A DNA stretch of 14,148 nucleotides, taken from JAMCXS01 sp046705545. GTDB lineage: Bacteria > Acidobacteriota > Terriglobia > UBA7540. The notes under the pieces are model-generated. The model did no database searches. It saw only the letters and a program-made list of their open reading frames with translations, and had not been told where the DNA came from. The position numbers and the translations under genes are program-made. The stretch's first letter is position 1. Each line of letters opens with the position of its first letter. The stretch covers positions 1-14,148 of the forward strand of contig JBJKQF010000305.1 in assembly GCA_046705545.1 (NCBI GenBank). Reading direction: 5' to 3'. Below, in pieces: positions 6,927 to 13,637 of the stretch.

Positions 6927-7334
6927 TTACACGCGGCGGCGTTTTGGCGGACGGCAACCATTGTGCGGGATTGGGGTCACATCTTTCAAGTGACGGACTT
7001 CCAGGCCAGAAGCCGCGAGCGCTCGGATCGCCGATTCACGCCCCGCTCCCGGACCCTTCACGCGCACTTCCACGCTCCGCATGCCGTGATCGCGCGCAGC
7101 ACTGGCAACCCGGGACGCCGCCTGTTGCGCGGCGAAGGGAGTTCCCTTGCGGGAGCCCCGAAAGCCTAGGGCCCCGGCGCTCGACCAGCACAGAGTCTTG
7201 CCGTCCGGATCGCTGATGCACACCATGGTGTTGTTGAAGGTCGCCCGAATGTGGGCTATGCCGTGCGGAACCACCCGGCGGTCGCGCTTCTTGAAAGTCT
7301 TCTTCTTTCCTGCCTTGCCTGTATCTTTGGCCAT
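6927..7334 (-). CDS. rpsK: 30S ribosomal protein S11
   Basis: S11 sits on the small-subunit platform and contacts mRNA near the E site. The 135-residue length is close to the usual 129. Conserved blocks include AHIRATFNNT (about 27-36), SSAGALGFRGSRKGTPFAAQ (near 51-70), VRVKGPGAGRESAIRAL, and the canonical end VTPIPHNGCRPPKRRRV. The basic N-terminal stretch GKAGKKKTFKKRDRR is also family-like. The ATG at 7334 follows GGAGGAGC directly, a close but strong Shine-Dalgarno. It lies 48 bases downstream of rpsM in the alpha-operon order rpsM-rpsK-rpsD-rpoA-rplQ. Confidence 0.98.
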   Translation of the reverse strand: MAKDTGKAGKKKTFKKRDRRVVPHGIAHIRATFNNTMVCISDPDGKTLCWSSAGALGFRGSRKGTPFAAQQAASRVASAARDHGMRSVEVRVKGPGAGRESAIRALAASGLEVRHLKDVTPIPHNGCRPPKRRRV

Positions 7335-7382
7335 GCTCCTCCGTCCAATCTCCCGGCCCCGTCCTGCGAGGCTTCAACAACT

Positions 7383-7769
7383 CTAGGTCTTGGCGGTTGC
7401 CTTCTTCTTGTTGGCAATCGTTCCCTTGCGCGGACCCTTACGCGTCCGGGCGTTAGTATGCGTCCGCTGTCCACGCAGGGGGAGATTGCGGCGATGCCGC
7501 ATCCCCCGGTAGGACCCGATTTCAATCAGCCGCCGGATGTTTAAGGAAACCTCTTTGCGGAGGTCGCCTTCCACCCGTCCTTCTTCTTCAATGATCCGGC
7601 GAATCTCCGTAACCTCATGCTCAGTCAGGTCCTTGACCTTCTTGCTGGGGTCAACTCCTGCGCGGCCCAGTATTGAATTCGACCTGGAGCGGCCGATCCC
7701 GTGAATGTAAGTGAGCCCGATTTCAGCTCGCTTGTGGACCGGTAAATCGACTCCCGAAATCCGTGCCAT
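7383..7769 (-). CDS. rpsM: 30S ribosomal protein S13
   Basis: S13 is in the head of the small subunit and forms bridges to the large subunit and contacts with P-site tRNA. The 128-residue product starts MARISGVDLP and has the helix-turn-helix-like IGLTYIHGIGRSRS (about 17-30). It ends with the conserved GSYRGMRHRRNLPLRGQRTHTNARTRKGPRK region, readable as GSYRGMRHRR and QRTHTNARTRKG, plus a Lys-rich tail. A GGGAGG Shine-Dalgarno precedes the ATG at 7769. It is the first gene of the alpha operon part, 85 bases after rpmJ; that gap contains weak hairpins but no clear promoter that I can see. Confidence 0.98.
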   Translation of the reverse strand: MARISGVDLPVHKRAEIGLTYIHGIGRSRSNSILGRAGVDPSKKVKDLTEHEVTEIRRIIEEEGRVEGDLRKEVSLNIRRLIEIGSYRGMRHRRNLPLRGQRTHTNARTRKGPRKGTIANKKKATAKT

Positions 7770-7800
7770 AAAAACCTCCCGCCTACGCTTACCTCAATCC

Positions 7801-7817
7801 GCCCTCAGCCTCAGGGC
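7801..7817 (-). other. Short hairpin in the rpmJ-rpsM gap
   Basis: GCCCT (7801-7805) and AGGGC (7813-7817) form a perfect 5-bp stem with a 7-base loop. On the minus strand an additional 4-bp CCTC-GGAT-GAGG hairpin lies just after the rpmJ stop. The gap is at the classical spc/alpha operon boundary. No T-run follows, so this is not a terminator. The short stems make this a weak call. Confidence 0.25.
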
Positions 7818-7854
7818 GTGTCCTGCCGGCCTGAATATCCTCATCCGAGGCGGC

Positions 7855-7968
7855 TTAGCCTTGGCGCTGCTTGTGCTTAGGGTTCTCACAAATAACCCGC
7901 AGCACCCGGCCACGCCGGACAAACCTGCACTTGGAACATATTTTCCGCACTGAAGAACGTACTTTCAT
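7855..7968 (-). CDS. rpmJ: 50S ribosomal protein L36, zinc-binding form
   Basis: L36 is the smallest large-subunit protein and binds 23S rRNA near the peptidyl-transferase side. The 37-residue product MKVRSSVRKICSKCRF... has the full length of the common form. The ligands C11, C14, C27 and H32 make the expected Cys3-His zinc ribbon. The frame is open far upstream, but the start at 7968 gives the invariant MKVR N-terminus and follows GAGG with a 6-base spacer. The gene sits between infA and rpsM, the usual place in Gram-positive-like gene orders. Confidence 0.97.
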   Translation of the reverse strand: MKVRSSVRKICSKCRFVRRGRVLRVICENPKHKQRQG

Positions 7969-7987
7969 GCTCAACCTCGACTTCCGC

Positions 7988-8011
7988 CTCCCTCCACCTG
8001 TGAGGAGAGAG
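7988..8011 (-). other. 8-bp hairpin in the infA-rpmJ gap
   Basis: On the minus strand CTCTCTCC pairs with GGAGGGAG (one G-U pair) around an 8-base loop. It ends about 20 bases upstream of the rpmJ ATG and leaves the rpmJ Shine-Dalgarno (7976-7979) free. A second, shorter stem GTCTG/CAGAC lies at 8016-8033, so the 73-base gap could fold into two consecutive hairpins. There is no T-run. Function is unknown; a role in mRNA stability or regulation is inferred. Confidence 0.4.
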
Positions 8012-8041
8012 CAATGTCTGAATTCAACCAGACTCCGCAGT

Positions 8042-8260
8042 TCACTTATAACGATAAACGATTCGGCCACGCGTCAAATCATACGGAGAAAGCTCGACCG
8101 CAACCCTATCGCCCGGAAGGATTCGGATAAAATTCTTCCGCATCTTGCCCGAAATGTGCGCAAGCACACGGTGTTTGTTCTCCAGCTCCACGCGAAACAT
8201 GGCATTGGGGAGCGATTCAACCACCGTTGCCATAACCTCAATGGCTTCTTCTTTGGCCAT
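8042..8260 (-). CDS. infA: Translation initiation factor IF-1
   Basis: IF1 binds the A site of the 30S subunit during initiation together with IF2 and IF3. The 72-residue length is exactly usual. It is a single S1/OB-fold domain with MAKEEAIEVMATVVESLPNA, then FRVELENKHRVLAHISGKMR and the conserved GDRVAVELSPYDLTRGRIVYRYK end (read as GDRVAVELSPYDLTRGRI). The Shine-Dalgarno is weak: upstream of the ATG at 8260 only GATGAGCAGAG is found, unlike the strong sites of many of its neighbours. The map-infA gap of 62 bases contains a strong hairpin (8304-8321). Confidence 0.98.
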   Translation of the reverse strand: MAKEEAIEVMATVVESLPNAMFRVELENKHRVLAHISGKMRKNFIRILPGDRVAVELSPYDLTRGRIVYRYK

Positions 8261-8303
8261 ATACTCTGCTCATCAGCATTCGAACCCGCTAAGCGAGCCC
8301 GGC

Positions 8304-8321
8304 CTCCGGCCCGTGCCGGAG
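8304..8321 (-). other. GC-rich hairpin between map and infA
   Basis: CTCCGGC and GCCGGAG form a perfect 7-bp stem around a 4-base loop, starting 1 base after the map stop codon on the minus strand. It is followed by more GC-rich sequence with no T-run, so it should not terminate on its own. It could mark an RNA processing or stability point between map and the poorly ribosome-binding infA; that is inference. Confidence 0.5.
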
Positions 8322-8322
8322 T

Positions 8323-9069
8323 TTACAAACGCGTTAAGACGTCCGGCCCATTACGCGTTACCGCAACCATGTGCTCAAAGTGCGCGGAATAGGCGCCGTC
8401 CTTAGTAACCGCGGTCCAACGATCGTCCAAAATCCGCATACCGGCAGAGCCGACGTTCACCATGGGCTCAATCGCCAGGACGATTCCTTCTTTCAACACA
8501 GGCCCGTAACCCGCCGGGCCGAAATTCGGGATTTGCGGCTCCTCGTGAAGCTCGCGGCCGATTCCATGGCCCACGAACTCCCGCACCACCGAAAACCCAT
8601 TGCTCACCACATAGGTTTCAATCGCAGAAGAAACGTCCCCCAAGCGATTTCCCAGCCGCACCTGATCAATCCCCAGGTGCAATGATTCCTCCGTTACGCG
8701 AAGCAGCTTGCGAAGCGGTTCGGAAATTTCCCCCACGGGCACAGTGAGCGCGGCGTCGCCATAAAAGCCGTCAATGATCACGCCCAAGTCAAGACTCACG
8801 ATGTCTCCCTCCTTCAGACTGCGGTCAGAAGGAATACCGTGGACAATCTGATCGTTTACCGACGCGCACAAGCAGCAGGGATACCCCCGATAGCCCTTGA
8901 AAGCCGGCCTCGCGCTGGCCTGTGCCAAACGCCGCTCCACGAACGCTTCCAGGTCCAAAGTCGTCACTCCGGGGCGGGCCTGATCGCGCGCTTCTTCCAG
9001 AACTTCTCTCACCAGTTTCCCGCAGCGGCGAAGCTTTTCAATTTCCGCAGCCGACTTGCAAATAATCAT
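8323..9069 (-). CDS. map: Methionine aminopeptidase, type I
   Basis: Removes the initiator methionine from nascent proteins when the second residue is small; cytoplasmic dinuclear metal enzyme. The 248-residue length fits the short bacterial type I form without an N-terminal zinc extension. The five metal ligands are all visible: D94 (SLDLG), D105 (YGDAA), H168 (GHGIG), E201 (AIEP) and E232 (FEHM). The catalytic H77 (VHGIPS) is also visible. The ATG at 9069 overlaps the adk TGA by 4 bases (ATGA), pointing to translational coupling. No separate strong Shine-Dalgarno is needed. The position adk-map-infA is common in many phyla. Confidence 0.98.
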   Translation of the reverse strand: MIICKSAAEIEKLRRCGKLVREVLEEARDQARPGVTTLDLEAFVERRLAQASARPAFKGYRGYPCCLCASVNDQIVHGIPSDRSLKEGDIVSLDLGVIIDGFYGDAALTVPVGEISEPLRKLLRVTEESLHLGIDQVRLGNRLGDVSSAIETYVVSNGFSVVREFVGHGIGRELHEEPQIPNFGPAGYGPVLKEGIVLAIEPMVNVGSAGMRILDDRWTAVTKDGAYSAHFEHMVAVTRNGPDVLTRL

Positions 9070-9722
9070 GCGCTCTTCAAAAAGGCCAGCAGGTTTTCCG
9101 AAATGGCTTCCGGATCACCGCTTCCGTCGACATCGTGCAAGACGTTCTTGCGCCGGTAATAGTCGATCAGAGGAACGGTTTCGTGTTCGTAGGCCACCAA
9201 ACGCTGCCGAATCGTCTCCTCGTTATCGTCCTGCCGCTGAATCAGCGGGCCTCCATCCTTGTCACAGACACCATCCTTACCTGGAGGATCGAGGTAAAGA
9301 TTGTAAATCTCGCCACATTTCGGACAGACGCGGCGCCCGGTCAGCCGCTTGACCACCAGTTCCGGCTCCAACTGCAGGTTCAAAACCAGCGGATCGCCGC
9401 TCCCGTTCTGGTGAAGATATTCGTCCAGGAAACGGGCCTGTCCAAGCGTCCGGGGGAATCCGTCCAGGATCACGCCGTCCCGGCAATCCGGTTTGCTGAT
9501 CCGTTCTTCAACGATGCTGCAAACCACTTCATCCGGAACCAACTCTCCCCTATCCATCTTAGCCTTGGCCGCCAGGCCCAGGCTAGTGCCATTCCGTGCA
9601 GCTTCCCGAAGGATGTCCCCCGTGGAAACGTGAGGAATGCCAAACTCCGTAGCAATGGCGCGCGCCTGCGTGCCTTTGCCGGCGCCGGGCGGGCCCAGTA
9701 AGATTAGCAGCCGTGCTTTCAT
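9066..9722 (-). CDS. adk: Adenylate kinase, long type with zinc-binding lid
   Basis: Catalyses reversible phosphate transfer between ATP and AMP to two ADP in the cytoplasm. The 218-residue product has the P-loop GPPGAGKGT (10-18), the AMP-site STGD (33-36) and DGFPRT (87-92). Its long lid domain (about 124-162) has C133, C136, C153 and D156 in place to bind a structural zinc (Cys3-Asp type). The ATG at 9722 is preceded by a modest GAAGAGAG. It lies 24 bases after secY and overlaps map by 4 bases, the secY-adk-map arrangement seen in many bacteria. Confidence 0.98.
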   Translation of the reverse strand: MKARLLILLGPPGAGKGTQARAIATEFGIPHVSTGDILREAARNGTSLGLAAKAKMDRGELVPDEVVCSIVEERISKPDCRDGVILDGFPRTLGQARFLDEYLHQNGSGDPLVLNLQLEPELVVKRLTGRRVCPKCGEIYNLYLDPPGKDGVCDKDGGPLIQRQDDNEETIRQRLVAYEHETVPLIDYYRRKNVLHDVDGSGDPEAISENLLAFLKSA

Positions 9723-9746
9723 CCGTCTCTCTTCGCCTATTTAGGC

Positions 9747-11156
9747 TCACGATGCCGCACGCCGCCCGCGCACTCGGCCTTTCTTCAAAAAACCCTCGTA
9801 ATGCCGCATGATCAACTGGGCTTCAACTTGCTGAATCGTATCCATGGCGACTCCCACCACGATCAGCAAGGAAGTTCCGCCAAAGTAAAAGTTGATCGCC
9901 AGACCATGCAAAAGCCAGCCCGGGAGATGGGCGTCAAACCAGCCGCCCCCCAACCACACCGGCAGGTGGTTAAGGCGCAAACCTGCCAGCATGATTTCCG
10001 GAATCAAGGCGATGACGGCCAGGTAAATGCCGCCGACCCAGGTGATCTTGGTCAGCACCTCGTCCAGGTGATCGGCCGTCCGCTTGCCGGGGCGAATACC
10101 CGGAATGAAACCGCCCTGCTTCCGGACGTTGTCCGCAACTTCGTCCGGGTTATAAATAATCGAAAGATAAAAGTGTGCAAAAAAGATGATCAGAATAACG
10201 TAAGTCAGCGTGTAAAGCGGCTCACCCCAGCCAAAGGCCGTCTTGAACCACGTTAGTGCGCTGCCAAAGGCGCCCTGGCTGCCGGCAAACAGCGCAATCG
10301 TCTGCGGGAAAGTCAAAATCGAAACCGCAAAGATGATGGGCATGACGCCGCCGCTGTTAACCTTGAGCGGCAAATGGGTCGAAACGCCGCCCACAACCTT
10401 GCGGCCCACAATGCGCTTGGCGTACTGAATGGGAATACGCCGCTCACCTCGCTCCACAAAAACGATGAACGCCACGATCACCAGCATGAACGCCAGGAGC
10501 ACAAAAACAATCGGAAAGCTCCAAACACGGGTGACAAAAACCTTCTGATAAAGATTGATAATCGCCTTCGGCAGACCTACTACGATGCCGGCAAAAATCA
10601 GCAGCGACATGCCGTTGCCAATACCCCGAGCGGAAATCTGCTCGCCCAGCCACATAACGAAAACGGCACCGGTGGTGAGGGTAACCACGGTGCTGAAGAT
10701 AAAGCCAATGCCAGGATTATTGACTAGCGGCATGCTAGCGCTGGTTTCGCGCTGCAACGCGATTGCAATCCCAAAACCTTGAAAAGCGCTCAGGCCGACC
10801 GTCATCCACCGCGTATAATCGGTGATCTTTTTCCGCCCCAGCTCGCCTTCCTTCTGGAGCTTCTCCAAATGGGGCGAAACCACTCCCAACAACTGGAGGA
10901 TGATGGATGCCGTAATATACGGCATGATCCCCAGGGCAAAAACCGTCAGTCGCCCCAGGCTGCCTCCGGAAAACATGGAGAGCAGTCCAAAGAGCGTGTT
11001 CCCCAGCCCGCTCATCGCCCGCTCCAAAACAGCGGGGTTGATTCCCGGCGTCGGAACGAAGGATCCCAGGCGGTACACCGCAAGCATCAACAACGTAAAC
11101 AGGATACGCTTCCGCAGATCCGGAATCTCAGTGATGCTTTTGAGATTCTCCATCAT
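9747..11156 (-). CDS. secY: Protein translocase channel subunit SecY
   Basis: SecY is the membrane channel through which the Sec system exports proteins and inserts membrane proteins, acting with SecE, SecG and SecA. The 469-residue length fits the ten-helix family. The first helix is around residues 16-38, followed by the conserved FVPTPGINP. Later blocks include ALGIMPYITASIILQLL (about 73-89), GEQISARGIGNGMSLLI, and the cytosolic loop GRKVVGGVSTHLPLKVNSGGVMPIIF region (readable as THLPLKVNSGGVMPIIF). It ends in a basic tail GRVRGRRAAS. Two adjacent ATGs exist; the first (11156) overlaps the rplO stop as ATGA and has GAGG 10 bases upstream, so it is chosen, though the second at 11153 is possible. 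Confidence 0.98.
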   Translation of the reverse strand: MMENLKSITEIPDLRKRILFTLLMLAVYRLGSFVPTPGINPAVLERAMSGLGNTLFGLLSMFSGGSLGRLTVFALGIMPYITASIILQLLGVVSPHLEKLQKEGELGRKKITDYTRWMTVGLSAFQGFGIAIALQRETSASMPLVNNPGIGFIFSTVVTLTTGAVFVMWLGEQISARGIGNGMSLLIFAGIVVGLPKAIINLYQKVFVTRVWSFPIVFVLLAFMLVIVAFIVFVERGERRIPIQYAKRIVGRKVVGGVSTHLPLKVNSGGVMPIIFAVSILTFPQTIALFAGSQGAFGSALTWFKTAFGWGEPLYTLTYVILIIFFAHFYLSIIYNPDEVADNVRKQGGFIPGIRPGKRTADHLDEVLTKITWVGGIYLAVIALIPEIMLAGLRLNHLPVWLGGGWFDAHLPGWLLHGLAINFYFGGTSLLIVVGVAMDTIQQVEAQLIMRHYEGFLKKGRVRGRRAAS

Positions 11157-11605
11157 GCGGAGATAACCTCAGCTTTTCCGCCAGCTTTTTGAATCTTTTC
11201 CAGGGCTGACGCTGAGAAGTGGTGGGCCATAATGTGAAGAGGGGCCTTCAGTTCGCCGTCACCCAGAACCTTGAGGCCGTCCAACAAATTCCGCACCACG
11301 CCGCGGTCCAACAAGAGTTCCGGAGTCACTGGATCCTTTGCCTCAAACTTCTCAAGGTCGCGGAGATTTACTAGAGCGTAGTGCTTCTTGTAGATATTCG
11401 TAAAACCGCGCTTCGGCAGGCGCCTGTGCAGAGGCATCTGGCCGCCTTCAAATCCGGGGCGCATCCGCATCCCTGCCCGGGACCGCTGTCCTTTGCTGCC
11501 CCGCGTGGCCGTTTTCCCGTGCCCAGAGCCCATGCCCTGGCCCACCCGTTTGGAGCGCTTACGAGCGCCGCGCGGAGGCCGTAGTGTTCCAAGATGTATG
11601 GCCAT
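11153..11605 (-). CDS. rplO: 50S ribosomal protein L15
   Basis: L15 is a late-assembly large-subunit protein with a long extension reaching into 23S rRNA. The 150-residue product has the Gly/Arg-rich signature KRVGQGMGSGHGKTATRGSKGQRSRAG (about 19-45), seen as GQGMGSGHGKTATRG and KGQRSRAG. The block FEGGQMPLHRRLPKRGF (about 52-68) and a globular C-terminal half follow. The Shine-Dalgarno is weak, but the start is only 5 bases after the rpmD stop, so re-initiation is likely. It overlaps secY by 4 bases downstream. The Lys-rich rpmD tail ends right before it. Confidence 0.98.
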   Translation of the reverse strand: MAIHLGTLRPPRGARKRSKRVGQGMGSGHGKTATRGSKGQRSRAGMRMRPGFEGGQMPLHRRLPKRGFTNIYKKHYALVNLRDLEKFEAKDPVTPELLLDRGVVRNLLDGLKVLGDGELKAPLHIMAHHFSASALEKIQKAGGKAEVISA

Positions 11606-11610
11606 ATCGG

Positions 11611-12132
11611 CTATTTCGTGCCTTTCTTCTTTGGCTTAGCTTCTTTGCTTTCCGCCGCCTTGCGCTTCCGGGGCTTCTCCCCTTCGCTCTTTGCGGCCGC
11701 CCGCTTGGCGGGCGCGGCAGCCGTCTTCTTTTCCGCGGCTGCCTTTTTGCGAGGAGCGGCTTTCTCTGCCTTCGCAGGCTGAGCTTCTGCCGAAGGCGCA
11801 CGGCCAGCCTTTTCCTCTAAGGCATCAGATCCCTTGACCGTCTCCGCTTTCGCTTTTGCCTTCGGCTTCTTGGAGCCTTCGGGCAAGGCCGGAGGAGCGG
11901 TAATCACGTATTCCGGCACCGAAGCCCACGCGGGCTTCGCGGGTGCAGGAACAACCTGAAGCAGGTGCGGCACCTTCGCAACGATTCCGCGAACGTTGGG
12001 CGTATCAGGACGCTCCACCACCTGATTCAAGTGGCTCAGTCCCAGACTAGAAACAATCTCTTTTTGCTGGCGGGGCAGAGCGATCGCGCTGCGCACCCAT
12101 TTAATGTGAATTGTGCCCGTCTTCTGTCCCAC
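11611..12132 (-). CDS. rpmD: 50S ribosomal protein L30 with a long Lys/Ala-rich C-terminal tail
   Basis: L30 is normally a protein of about 60 residues on the solvent side of the large subunit. Here residues 1-61 are a full L30: IHIKWVRSAIALPRQQKE, then GLSHLNQVVERPDTPNVRGI and VPHLLQVV. The reading frame then continues for another 112 residues to 173. Residues 62-88 are Pro/Ala-rich with one hydrophobic patch (YVITAPPALP). The rest is dominated by Lys, Ala, Glu and Pro, resembling histone H1-like or other disordered nucleic-acid-binding tails. The start is GTG at 12132, 15 bases after the rpsE stop, with GGGAGG overlapping that stop about 10 bases upstream. No internal stop or frameshift separates core and tail, and the rplO start 5 bases beyond supports the stop. 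Order rpsE-rpmD-rplO is standard. Confidence 0.95.
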   Translation of the reverse strand: MGQKTGTIHIKWVRSAIALPRQQKEIVSSLGLSHLNQVVERPDTPNVRGIVAKVPHLLQVVPAPAKPAWASVPEYVITAPPALPEGSKKPKAKAKAETVKGSDALEEKAGRAPSAEAQPAKAEKAAPRKKAAAEKKTAAAPAKRAAAKSEGEKPRKRKAAESKEAKPKKKGTK

Positions 12133-12147
12133 TGCCTTACGGCCTCC

Positions 12148-12645
12148 CTAAATATCCTCTGCGGTCTTCCCACGCATGGCGGCAACTTCTTCGATACTGC
12201 GCAGACTCAAAAGCGCCTCCATCGTCGCCTTGACCACGTTATGGGGATTGGTGGTGCCCAGCGATTTGGTCAGCACGTTCTGGATGCCGGCCGCCTCGAC
12301 TACCGCGCGCACCGGACCACCCGCGATCACTCCAGTACCGGCCGGCGCCGGCTTCAGCAAAACCCGGCCCGCCCCGTAATGTCCAACCACGGTGTGGGGA
12401 ATCGTCGTTTCGTTGATGTTGACCTTACGCAAAGACTTCTTGGCCAGCTCGATTCCCTTCCGGATCGCCATGGGCACTTCGCGCGCCTTGCCCGTGCCAT
12501 AGCCGACACAACCATTCCCATCTCCCACGACGACCAAGGCTGAAAAGCTCAGATTCTTTCCGCCTTTCACCACCTTGGTGACACGGTTAATGGCAACCAC
12601 CTGATCTTTCAGTTGCAGCGTATTTGCGTCAATCCCAACTGCCAA
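12148..12645 (-). CDS. rpsE: 30S ribosomal protein S5, TTG start
   Basis: S5 is a small-subunit protein at the mRNA entry side, important for decoding accuracy and helicase activity on mRNA. The 165-residue product shows the double-stranded-RNA-binding-like N-terminal domain VVAINRVTKVVKGGKNLSFSALVVVGDGNG (about 16-45), seen as INRVTKVVKGGK and FSALVVVGDGNG. It continues with VGYGTGKAREVPMAIRKG and the C-terminal domain AGGPVRAVVEAAGIQNVLTKSLG (seen as GGPVRAVVEAAG and LTKSLGT). The start codon is TTG (12645-12643), reading TTG GCA GTT GGG ATT GAC, with AAGGAGAGG upstream. No ATG lies between the rplR stop and the conserved domain. It is followed by rpmD. Confidence 0.97.
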   Translation of the reverse strand: MAVGIDANTLQLKDQVVAINRVTKVVKGGKNLSFSALVVVGDGNGCVGYGTGKAREVPMAIRKGIELAKKSLRKVNINETTIPHTVVGHYGAGRVLLKPAPAGTGVIAGGPVRAVVEAAGIQNVLTKSLGTTNPHNVVKATMEALLSLRSIEEVAAMRGKTAEDI

Positions 12646-12664
12646 ATTGCGCCTCTCCTTCGGC

Positions 12665-13033
12665 CTAAAACTTCAGCCCTTGCTTTCGAGCTTCATCCGC
12701 CAAAGCCTTGACCCGACCGTGGTAAGCGTAACCGCCGCGGTCGAACACCACGCGGGAAATCCCGGCAGCTTTTGCCCGCTCCACCAGCACTTGGCCCACC
12801 GCCTTTGCCGCGGCGATGTTTCCGCCACTCTTGAGCGTCTTCCGAACTTCTTTGTCACATGAAGACGCGGAAACCAGCGTATGGCCGCGTCCATCGTCCA
12901 CAATCTGCGCGTAAATGTGCTTCAGCGAACGGTACACGTTCAACCTGGGCGCCGGCGCAAGGCCGCGCACGCGGCGGCGAATTCGCCGGTGAACCCGCTG
13001 GCGGCGGTCGTTCTTTGAAACTTGCGTCAACAT
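12665..13033 (-). CDS. rplR: 50S ribosomal protein L18
   Basis: L18 binds 5S rRNA together with L5 and L25 and helps attach it to the central protuberance. The 122-residue length is normal. The basic N-terminus has RRQRVHRRIRRRVRGLAPAP (about 10-29), followed by RLNVYRSLKHIYAQIVDD and the conserved end DRGGYAYHGRVKALADEARKQGLKF (seen as FDRGGYAYHGRVKALADEAR). The ATG at 13033 follows AGGTAACGGT. It lies 24 bases after rplF and 19 before rpsE, in the standard spc order. Confidence 0.97.
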   Translation of the reverse strand: MLTQVSKNDRRQRVHRRIRRRVRGLAPAPRLNVYRSLKHIYAQIVDDGRGHTLVSASSCDKEVRKTLKSGGNIAAAKAVGQVLVERAKAAGISRVVFDRGGYAYHGRVKALADEARKQGLKF

Positions 13034-13057
13034 ACCGTTACCTGTTCCTTCCCCGGG

Positions 13058-13609
13058 CTAAGCCTTGGCCCCACTGCCGGCGCCCGCAGCCTTGCCGGCC
13101 TTCTTCTTCAGGCGCTCTCCGGTGTACCGGACCCCTTTGTTCTTATAAGGGTCGGGCGGCCGCAATCCTCGGATATCGGCGGATACTTGTCCTACAAGGT
13201 GGCGGTCAATTCCCTTAACCACCAGATGCGTTTGCTTGTCGATCGTGATCGAAATCCCCTCTGGAATCGGGAACTCTATGGGGTGCGAGTAACCCAGCGC
13301 AAAAACAACCACTTTGCCCTTAACTTCCGCGCGATAGCCAATCCCGACGATATCCAGCTGCTTTTCAAAGCCCTGGCTCACGCCCAGGATGGCGTTCCCA
13401 ACCTCCGCCCGGACCATTCCCCGCAGAGCTTCCTGCTCTTCATTCTCCATCCGGGCCAGATACGTCCCGTCCTGCTTCTCGAGGCTGATTCCACGCGGAA
13501 GCGGAACCTGCAAAGACCCTTTCGGACCCTTTACGCTCACCTTCGAAGCTTCCACCTGAATCGTGATCCCGGCGGGAACTTCAATGGGTTTTCGACCTAT
13601 TCTTGACAT
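13058..13609 (-). CDS. rplF: 50S ribosomal protein L6
   Basis: L6 lies near the factor-binding site and sarcin-ricin loop of the large subunit. The 183-residue product has two similar L6 domains and begins MSRIGRKPIEVPAGI. It ends with the signature GLRPPDPYKNKGVRYTGE and then a short Lys/Ala/Gly tail (KKKAGKAAGAGSGAKA). The frame remains open upstream to 13666, overlapping the end of rpsH, but that extension lacks similarity, and the start at 13609 gives the family N-terminus with AAGG 9 bases upstream. A hairpin (13623-13637) sits between rpsH and this start. Confidence 0.97.
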   Translation of the reverse strand: MSRIGRKPIEVPAGITIQVEASKVSVKGPKGSLQVPLPRGISLEKQDGTYLARMENEEQEALRGMVRAEVGNAILGVSQGFEKQLDIVGIGYRAEVKGKVVVFALGYSHPIEFPIPEGISITIDKQTHLVVKGIDRHLVGQVSADIRGLRPPDPYKNKGVRYTGERLKKKAGKAAGAGSGAKA

Positions 13610-13622
13610 GACTTTCAGCCTT

Positions 13623-13637
13623 GCCCGAGGTTCGGGC
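13623..13637 (-). other. Perfect hairpin abutting the rpsH stop codon
   Basis: GCCCGA and TCGGGC form a perfect 6-bp stem around a 3-base loop, starting on the base after the rpsH stop and ending 13 bases before the rplF ATG. It fills the 28-base gap and leaves only AAGGCTGAAAGTC as ribosome-binding region. No T-run follows. It may affect coupling between S8 and L6 translation or mRNA stability; this is inference from position. Confidence 0.5.
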
